Below are positions 31,749 to 39,694 of a stretch of DNA of 64,000 bases, in pieces (the stretch's first letter is position 1; every line of letters begins with the position of its first letter). Source of the DNA: Symsagittifera roscoffensis (taxonomy: Eukaryota; Xenacoelomorpha; Acoela; Convolutidae). The stretch is from NCBI RefSeq assembly GCF_963678635.1, contig NC_087064.1, positions 50,265,346-50,329,345 of the forward strand, written 5' to 3'. The translations under genes and the position numbers were made by a program. The notes under the pieces were generated by a model. That model was given only the letters and a program-made list of their open reading frames with translations, was not told where the DNA came from and ran no database searches.

Positions 31749-34343
31749 AATTATTAATTTTTCTCCAACTCCTTTTTCTAGTAATCTCAAATCAAAACAT
31801 AAAGCCTTCTCCACGCACAGGACCCCAAGATTTATTAGTAACACATTACGATTGTGAAGAAAACGAACAAAAAACACTACACAAGTATGCAATAAATCAA
31901 GTATCACAGTGCGAAACAGAACCCCAAGCCATAGAAACTACAAATGTCATAGCAACACTTTATTCAAAAGCCCGAGCAACTACAGTTATAGGATATAAAT
32001 TCACAGCAACATTTTCTGAAAAGAAAGTACATTGTTCACAAGTCTCAAACGGAAATAAAAACCGACTTGACCATGAATCATTCTACCAGAGTAATATAGA
32101 ACGACTTTTACATCTCAATCCCGAAGATTGTAAAAACGAGTTACTCCGACTAAACATCACAAAAAATAAAAACACAGATAGAAATTTAGTATATTTCCAA
32201 GTTTTTTCAGATTCTGTACATCAAGCAGAACTTGAAAGATATCAAGGACATATAAAATTAGATGAAAAATACCCATACAACGGCGCACACGGACGATTAA
32301 CCTATGACATGCACGATAAACACTGGATACCACACATTGGTATAAATGACCCATCAAACTGCAAAGCAGACACAAAAAATAAAGGATACCAAGAAATAAT
32401 GTTTTTCGATTGGAAAATACAACTCGAAAAAATACAACTCACACGAGATTTATCAGACAACACAATGATTTATCAAGGAATTAGATTACCTTGTAAAAAC
32501 GACCAAGGTTATTGCGACCCTACAACCAGAACACAAGCAACAATTGTTTGGTTCCCCGAAGACACATGTACAACATTTCAAGTAGCAAAAATACACGCTC
32601 GTATGATAAAATTTCACGAAAAATATTTTATACAATCAATACCATATGAACAAGTAAATCCATTACGAAAAATAAGTTCTAATTTTCGAAACATTCATAA
32701 TATAGAAAATAAATTAACACGTTTTCAAATATATCAAGAAACAGAACTTGCATGTAAATACAGAAACCCACTTCACAAAACACAATACTCTGAAATATTA
32801 GTTGAATACGAAAATGGATTCGACATGACCACTGGAAAAATAAAAGTAGACCCATACGCCACAAGTCATCCCCTAAACGAAGGAACATCAGATATACCAG
32901 TTAATTTTCAAAAGAATACAGGTCAACCTGGTGGACATTTAAAACCCCAAAACGATCAAAGCACACGTTTACAAGAACTATCACTAATGAATAGTACATA
33001 TTTTGGTAATATCCACTATGATATTCACTTAGATATGAAACTAGACTACACGATTAGCCGAATTTTTCAAGAAATGTCACTCTCCGAATTAGAAACATTA
33101 CACCAACTATGCGAATTAGAAAGAACACAAATATTACAATCACTTGCACTAGCAGTATTAAAAATACCCTACGCAGGATAATTACTATCAGGAAATAGAT
33201 CAAATTTTTTAGACTATGAAGGAAACATCTTATGGTTTTATACTTGTACTAAAAAAGTATCACCACTATACGTTTTTGAAGATAAACGATGTTATAAAAG
33301 AATGTTATAAGAATAAAGTACATTTCGTTGACACACTTTCACGAAGAACCTATTTCTGGGATACCGCAGTTCCATGTGGATCAGAAAATAGCCACAACGT
33401 AGTACAACTAAACCCTGATGAAGATAAATATTACCTTCTCACCCCATATCCCACATTAATGCAATCACTCAAAAAATTTTCACCAGAAAGCATTCGCGCT
33501 ATCGCTCGAAACCCAAATATAGACTTACAATCAAAAGAAATATACTCAAAATCAGATATTCAACATCACATTAGAACACAACAATTCCAGGAATTATTAA
33601 CACCAATGGACACAATACAAAGACAATCAATTGACCAAAACTTACGCAAACTTGCCGAAACCGCAGGATTTGCAGACATCTATACGCAAGACTATAGCGG
33701 ATATTTTAAAGACATTAAAGATTATATATATCTAAACGGTGAAAAATACCGTCCCCAAGATATATCACCTATCAATATTTTTAGCTTTGTTACACTCAAG
33801 AATGAAATTCTTGATTTTCTAGGATGGCCCTACTACATCTTAGAAAAACTAACTATTTTATACGCAATGTTTAACTTTATTGGATTTCTTTTTTCACTCT
33901 TAAAAGGAATCTATAACACATGTGCTATACACACACAAGTCAATAGACAAGCAAGTGTAGCACGCATACTATTTGCAGGATTTTTTGGAATATTTTCTAC
34001 ATCTATAAACAAAATTCTTTTAGACGCACAAATAAAAGAATATAACACAAAAATAGCAACAAGACAGAACACATACGACGAAGAACATAACAATGCAGAC
34101 ACAACACCAACAGCACCACAGTTACCACCCCTACCACATAACCATCCATTATCCCTAGTCCCACGTAATTTTCGAAATTTAGCCATAACACATAATAATT
34201 TTAGACCAACCATATCACAAAGTCCCATCCAACATATAATGCCACACCACTCACAAGATGAAAATACTTATGAACAAATTATAGAACAACCCCATACCAC
34301 CGCTTTTCAGTCTCAAAATAATAATTTTTTTAGCCCACGATGA
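31736..34343 (+). pseudogene. env: env-like surface glycoprotein gene, element II, two breaks
   Basis: MYILKLLIFLQLLFLV is a signal peptide. The ectodomain has conserved cysteines (HYDC, QCE, VHCSQ, EDCK, PCKNDQGYCDP, EDTC, LACKY). A stop at 33179-33181 (TAA after PYAG) and a small deletion near 33310 break the frame; reading resumes to 34343. The C-terminal half has a membrane-anchor region (LTILYAMFNFIGFLFSLLKG, then ARILFAGFFGIFS) and a Thr/Pro/His-rich tail. Overall layout and cysteine style resemble chuvirus-type glycoproteins that LTR elements of invertebrates have acquired; this is my recollection of the family and was not tested by search. The last four bases overlap ORF Z as ATGA. 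Confidence 0.8.
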
Positions 34344-36133
34344 GCCGACAACTTGGATCCCTACACCGATCAAATTCCCACCCAACCAACCTCACCACTC
34401 CAATCCCAATAATACCACTTTTTGCTTTTCCGCCACCCGATTTCCCATCCAGTAATGTAACATCCGGCATGAATTCCGATACTAATTCACACATCTCAGT
34501 TTTATACTCCATCTCACAACTCAATAACCCGAATATTGAAACCCCCGATGAATTTGCCGACTCAAATAATTTTCACACCAATCCCTTAAATTTTTCCCAA
34601 CCCCCTTTTCAACCCATACTACCAAATAACCCTGACCCAACCAATTCTACACCCTCTTATGCTTCCCAAGTCACTCCAACCTACTCCTCACTTCACTCAA
34701 ACCAATCATCTCATTCTTCAGACACCCCCCGAATCTCCCCAGAACTAGATAATTTCATTACCCTACAACAACAATCCTATCACCTTGACACCCCAACCAT
34801 AAACCAAATCTCATCCACAATAGATTCATCCAACCCTCCTACCCCTACACCCTCTTCAATTTATACTGATTCATTAGCACCATCATCCACAACTACTGTA
34901 TCTTCACTCAGCACTAATAGAGCTTACCGCACTTTTAAAAGGAAGTTCCCCAACCATCCTTTCCCAGCGAAACCAGGAACAGCCCGTGAATATATCAACC
35001 ATCCACAACACACTAACACAAAAGAATTTTTAGCTATCACCTTACCCTCATTTCCACAATACACCTTAAACACCCCTCATGACACTAACGAGACACGTAA
35101 CTTTGTAGACGAATACGTTTTAATGCCTACCTTTCCTTGGACCTCATATTATCATTTTACAAATCCCCTTTGCTTACCTTTATCTAACACTCGTATCGAT
35201 ATAGAACGAAATAAGGACATGCTATATCGACTCACTACACCACTAACACCTAGACAATTTACTTACATTGGATACAAAAAATCACTAAAAATACACACTG
35301 CACCCCGAGCTAATGAATATACACTAGAATATTACGATCATAACATCATCAGAACTAACCAAGATCAATTCTTAGACGACGATCGCTTCGCTAACCCACA
35401 AATCACCGAGAAATTTTTCATTAAAACACCATATGTATTTACACTAAATATCTTCAATCGCAAGTTTGACCACATTATCTCAGAAGCACTAACAGACACG
35501 CAAGCCTACGAAAGTTTTAAAGAACGCTTCCAAATTTTTTCACTAACCTTTCGTTTCCTTGCACCACATGAAAGAGATTTGCACTGCTCACACGATATTA
35601 TGTTGCGCACTAAACAAACACACACATATACTTATTATCGTTTCATCCAAAATCACTTTGACCTACACACTCCCTCCAGACAACCACACCATCGTTTTCA
35701 ATTCATCAATTCCAAATACACCTCACCATTCTTTCTTAACTTCACATATTGCATTAAAGATACTAACCTTCATGGTATTCTTCGAAGTTATGATCCCATA
35801 ACCCAAATGTATATCTTTTGTCCCATCACCAAGACCTTCAACGCAGAAGAATCCCGACCCTTCCTCATCCCACACGAGTTTGTACAACCTATAGAAATCC
35901 CCATTTTAGAATTCATCCATAACACTAAATTCAACCACAAATTATATAATCTAATCCAAAACACACCTTATGAATTTGCAGTTGGCACTGAAGAACTAAC
36001 CACCATTAAGGCACTTCAATTGCTTTGGCCACTGCTTCAAACTAAAAATATCATCCGCATCTTAGCCAAACTACTTACAACTTCAGATCTCATCCACGAC
36101 ATTTTCCCCCACGGTTTCTTCCCCGACGACTAA
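34340..36133 (+). CDS. ORF Z of element II: intact 597-aa protein of unknown function
   Basis: Begins at the ATGA overlap with the env stop, which suggests coupled termination-reinitiation. Residues 1 to about 190 are Ser/Thr/Pro/Asn-rich and probably disordered. A basic segment (FKRKFPNHPF) follows, then about 400 residues of folded-looking sequence (TFPWTSYYHFTNPLCLPLS, FRFLAPHERDLHCSHDIM, LLWPLLQTKNIIRILAKLL). No signal peptide or clear membrane helix. No family recognised. It is the longest fully intact ORF with its own ATG in the window. Absent from ordinary gypsy elements, but present in all three copies here. Confidence 0.75.
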   Translation: MSRQLGSLHRSNSHPTNLTTPIPIIPLFAFPPPDFPSSNVTSGMNSDTNSHISVLYSISQLNNPNIETPDEFADSNNFHTNPLNFSQPPFQPILPNNPDPTNSTPSYASQVTPTYSSLHSNQSSHSSDTPRISPELDNFITLQQQSYHLDTPTINQISSTIDSSNPPTPTPSSIYTDSLAPSSTTTVSSLSTNRAYRTFKRKFPNHPFPAKPGTAREYINHPQHTNTKEFLAITLPSFPQYTLNTPHDTNETRNFVDEYVLMPTFPWTSYYHFTNPLCLPLSNTRIDIERNKDMLYRLTTPLTPRQFTYIGYKKSLKIHTAPRANEYTLEYYDHNIIRTNQDQFLDDDRFANPQITEKFFIKTPYVFTLNIFNRKFDHIISEALTDTQAYESFKERFQIFSLTFRFLAPHERDLHCSHDIMLRTKQTHTYTYYRFIQNHFDLHTPSRQPHHRFQFINSKYTSPFFLNFTYCIKDTNLHGILRSYDPITQMYIFCPITKTFNAEESRPFLIPHEFVQPIEIPILEFIHNTKFNHKLYNLIQNTPYEFAVGTEELTTIKALQLLWPLLQTKNIIRILAKLLTTSDLIHDIFPHGFFPDD

Positions 36134-37214
36134 CAGGTAAGTATGAATTATACATATTACTAATTAATTCAAATATTAGAAACTCACCATTCTTTATCCA
36201 TGTTTTCTTTAGAATTTTAGCCTTCATCCTAGATCATCTGAAAAATTCACAAAAGAAAAATAAAAAATAGCAAACTTCTTCAAAACTGTTTAAGACCCTA
36301 TTAAATTTTTGCACCAACAATTAAATAAATATAATACCAATGCAGTAAATTAATTTATAAATTTTTCCCCCACCAGCAGTAAATCTAATAATGATGAAAA
36401 ATTTGTAACTTAATTTCCCCCAACAACTAGCAGTAAAATTAAAATTCTATGTAGTAAATTCATAAGAAGCAAATGCAGTACTAACCTTTTGATATTTTCA
36501 TTCACTCGCATAAAAATCCTATCCAAACTCGCACAGCTCGCCCACGAAGAATTGTTTAAAACAATGAATTTCAGTTCCAAGCTTTCACACTCGATAACTC
36601 AAAAACAAGATAACATGTTTCAAACTTTCCTTTAACCCGGTTGGAAAGGAATTATATACTAAACAAAACTAACCAATGCAGCTTACTAAACACCACAACA
36701 CATAGCATAACAGCATGACTAAGAAAAGGAAACCAACGGTACCCAAACCGGATTAACCCAGTTTAAAACTGGATAATTTATTCTTTTGAAGACTATTATA
36801 AAGTCTAAGAAAGAAATAATAAAACACAAAAAGTCGAAAGACAAACCCATACCACAAACAATTTGATTTTTGAAAAAAGGACACAACCAACAAAACATAA
36901 GAAAAACCACAACAAACCCAACATAAAACGTTGTCACATAACAGGACCTCTCACAAAAACCGCATGCAATCATACTCCCACTCCTGGCCTAACCCACCAG
37001 GAAGGACGTCCTGAGCATGCTCTATAGCCGGCCTAACCCACCGTGCTACATCCACGCTTTGTGACCACACTCCTATTTTTAATAAGAGCTACTCAAGGGT
37101 GAGTAACTCTTCAAAATAACTGAACTAAAACAAAAAGCTTTTGTGAAAACAACTAACTAAAATCATAATTAAAAAATATTAAACTAATAAAAGTTTTATA
37201 AAATGTAAATTACA
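36134..37214 (+). other. 3' untranslated region of element II
   Basis: Starts with a strong donor-like CAG/GTAAGT at 36136/36137, directly after the ORF Z stop, with a TTCTTTAG acceptor-like site about 75 nt on. Five GCAGTA-type motifs cluster at 36340-36482 and partly recur in element III. A GC-rich block at about 36980-37075 is well kept in element III (63630-63715). No sense ORF. Confidence 0.5.
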
Positions 37215-37673
37215 TTATGCAATACATAGATCAGAATACAACACCAAGGACGAACATCCAAAGAACAAAACGACCCTACTACACTCGAGAAAGAATGGCC
37301 AACTACAATCAATATGCCGCCCACAATCACAACTCAAAGGATTTAGAGTACGACTTGACTTCGCAGAAAAGGACTTCATTGAACTAGACCAATGACCACC
37401 TCGATGTTCAAGTAAACGTACAGATCCGAGTAACCAGGCATCCCCTCCACGCACAATCTCCACGCCATTCCCAGACAAGGTCAAACACAAAGAAGTTCTC
37501 ACCAATGAAACAGAAAAACCTGACATAGCCAACCATTCTGAAATCAGATTTGAGTTTGTTGCGAAAACCCAGTCGTTGTCTTGAGAAGACACAATGATTG
37601 AATCTGGGACTTCTCTAATAAGAAAACCCAGAAGAAATAAGATGTTCGCCAAATACCAACGTCCATCATCCAT
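37215..37673 (-). CDS. Antisense 152-aa ORF near the 3' LTR of element II
   Basis: Starts MDDGRWYLANILFLLGFLI, a good signal-peptide-like N-terminus. Then comes a Ser-rich stretch with several cysteines (LSCDCGRHIDC near the C-terminus). It lies 52 bp inside the 3' LTR and opposes all other element genes. Its base composition is more balanced than the rest of the element. It may be a captured host exon, an antisense accessory gene or chance. Element III stops before this region and element I leaves the window, so no comparison is available here. Confidence 0.4.
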   Translation of the reverse strand: MDDGRWYLANILFLLGFLIREVPDSIIVSSQDNDWVFATNSNLISEWLAMSGFSVSLVRTSLCLTLSGNGVEIVRGGDAWLLGSVRLLEHRGGHWSSSMKSFSAKSSRTLNPLSCDCGRHIDCSWPFFLECSRVVLFFGCSSLVLYSDLCIA

Positions 37674-37725
37674 CTTTCGAATTGCAGAAAAACTATTCTA
37701 AAAAACTCTGTAAAACCCGGATGGG

Positions 37726-38135
37726 TGGAACTTGATCTAAACTACATTTTATGATTGGATAAATTAGATATTTTACCAATGTAAAGTATTTAATATTAAC
37801 CAATCATGATCCATCTAACTAACAATCCACTTATTTGTAAGTGCTGAAATTACTTGTAATTTCAGCACCAGAGAGATTTGAATTTAACTTAGAAATTAGT
37901 TGAACTCTCCCGAGTACTTTAGCAGCCGCAATAAACCAGTATACCCTAGATCTATTGAGCCTAGCAGAGACTAGTTAAACAACCTGAGACTAGATAGTAT
38001 AAGAGTAAGATTAGGATCGGTATTAGACTAAGAAGTTGCACGAATCTATCCGGCCGAAAATAAGATAGCGTGACGAGCAGACGGTGTACCCTATCCGAAA
38101 TTACTCTATGAGTTAAACCCATCGGTCCTAACTCA
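37726..38135 (+). repeat. 3' LTR of element II (410 bp)
   Basis: One difference from the 5' LTR (GGAACT against GGAACC). AATAAA at 37930-37935. The upstream polypurine tract is weak (GGATGGG). Followed by GTTG at 38136-38139. Confidence 0.95.
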
Positions 38136-38139
38136 GTTG
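38136..38139. repeat. Target-site duplication GTTG, right of element II
   Basis: Matches 19298-19301 exactly. A 4-bp duplication fits Ty3/gypsy-type integration. Confidence 0.9.
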
Positions 38140-38421
38140 CTAGTGCGTAAGATCTTGTCTTCGATCATCTGGCTGCAAAAGTGTACCACGTTAAAAGTTC
38201 CAGGCGCAAAAAACCGCCATGGTAAGCGAAAAAAGAGTCTGAACAAAATACCTAACAGCCCTTCCTAAGGAAACGAACTAAGCTTCTTTAGGCAAGCTAG
38301 ATAGCCTTTCATGTTTGCTCTGCGAATCGCAGAATCCAATTTTTATTTTGATGATTATATTTTTCGTAAAGATGGAAAAATTGAGAATATATTTATGCAT
38401 ATATATTATATATGTTAAAAC

Positions 38422-38751
38422 CTGCTGTTGAGCACTGGATTTCAGTCGAAACAGTTTTCGTGAAATGAATTTCGTTGAAGACCTGGGTCACTTTGTTCAC
38501 TGCACAGGTAAATGAAGAAGCTCTAGGAAGCCACACAAAGTTCAAAGAGTTGTACTCGACTAATGTTGAACTTGGTGTTCTTTGCGTTACAAGTATTTCT
38601 CTATAGTACACCAAAAGAGGATCCGATGTTGCCGTAATGACAACTTCGTACCAGCCGGATGAGAAGTCACCTCTGTCTTGCCAGGAAAGCACAATTGAAT
38701 TTGCAGTTCCCCCCGACTGCTTCAAGTTTTGGACCCCGTCCTCATCTAGCG
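38422..38751 (-). CDS. Host gene exon: FN3-like module
   Basis: 330-bp exon with acceptor GTATTTCAG and donor CAG/GTTTTA, phase 1-1. Encodes SIVLSWQDRGDFSSGWYEV and FVWLPRASSFTCAVN, which fits the B- and F-strand pattern of a fibronectin III domain, with a C-terminal pair of cysteines. The intron on its 3' side holds the whole of element II; without it that intron would be about 450 bp. Confidence 0.65.
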
Positions 38752-38938
38752 CTGAAATACATAATTTTAAATCGAAAAGAAATATGAGACAGCATATCCA
38801 GCATTAATTGAACGAAAAAAGAAAAAAGAAAAACTTGAATTGAATTCATATTCCCATTTAAATCAAAGAATTCGGTGCCTTCTTTGCACAATCAGAAAGC
38901 CAAATTAAGGAGAGGGCAACAAATAAGAGGGTGGGAAG

Positions 38939-39248
38939 CAGGGGTAGATTTGGGGGCGGGACGATTTTTCCTTCAGGGATTCGACCACCTGCCGACCCAG
39001 AGGTTCCCCCTTTGTACTATATTGAGATATCCAATTTTGGTGACAAACCCTAAAAAGGTTCTAAGGTTCGTTTTGGCCTGTTTTTCAAAACTTTGCCCTC
39101 AAAAAATATGTCCAAAACAGGGTCTTTTTAGTGCTTTGGGAGCGCTGGGAATTTTTTTTTGGTGGTTTTGGTGGCGAATAAAAGGTCGAAAAAATTTGTT
39201 TTGAAAATCCGCCACCCTTCCTTCGGGAAGATCCTAGATTTGCCTCTG
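38939..39248. mobile_element. hAT-like MITE, copy C
   Basis: Ends CAGGGGTAGATTTG / CTAGATTTGCCTCTG. Flanked by a perfect 8-bp duplication GTGGGAAG (38931-38938, 39249-39256). Lies in the host intron between exons 39374-39694 and 38422-38751. Same family as copies A and B. Confidence 0.82.
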
Positions 39249-39373
39249 GTGGGAAGGGAACGCTTTTTTACATGTGTTTTTCATGTTTTATCGACAACAG
39301 AGTGTGAAGGAAGTATATATAAATATATTCAGGTGTCTTCTTTTTCACAAAATCCAAGTTGAAAATGACTCAC

Positions 39374-39694
39374 TAGTATGAAGATTTGGACCATGTCCGG
39401 AATATGACGTAGGAGGACCTCCCGCACACGACACTTCTAAATCGAAGGTATAGACACACCCTTTCCGCAAAGATCCCACAAAAAACCCTTCCTCAGACGA
39501 CAAGTTGTATGGTCTTGAAACTTTGGGATATTCACAGTGGTTGTTTAATCCATCGTAGCAATTGCAGTTGCTAATAGTATACGTTGCCGATGCACTCGCG
39601 AAGAAGTTGCCAATAAAAGTAGCGGGTGGCATGAACACGCTGTCATCGTAGAGTTTCTGTGGGTTTGCATAATAGTATGGTTTGAAGAAAGGAG
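39374..39694 (-). CDS. Host gene exon: Cys-rich extracellular module
   Basis: 321-bp exon with acceptor CTTTTAG and donor ACTA/GTGAGT, phase 1-1. Encodes APFFKPYYYANPQKLYDD, a TYTISNCNCYDG segment and FDLEVSCAGG. Length and edges match the neighbouring FN3-like exons. Beta-rich, with five cysteines. FN3 identity is less clear than for its neighbours. Confidence 0.6.

Larger units (their letters stand above)
19302..38135 (+). mobile_element. Element II: complete 18.8-kb env-bearing LTR retroelement
   Basis: Bounded by 410-bp LTRs that differ at one position (base 7, C or T) and by GTTG duplications, so it inserted recently. Gene order: ORF0, ORF A, gag-pol, two hydrophobic ORFs, ORF X, env, ORF Z, antisense ORF. 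Despite its young LTRs, gag-pol has at least five disabling lesions and env at least two, so this copy was probably mobilised in trans or copied from a defective master. It sits in an intron of the FN3-like host gene, in antisense orientation. The sense strand is very A-rich and G-poor. It is much longer than typical 5-10 kb gypsy elements because of the extra ORFs and long untranslated regions. Confidence 0.96.

Noticed and set aside
36980-37080. Possible tRNA gene on the minus strand
   Set aside because: Only an A-box-like stretch is seen; no B box or cloverleaf could be built.
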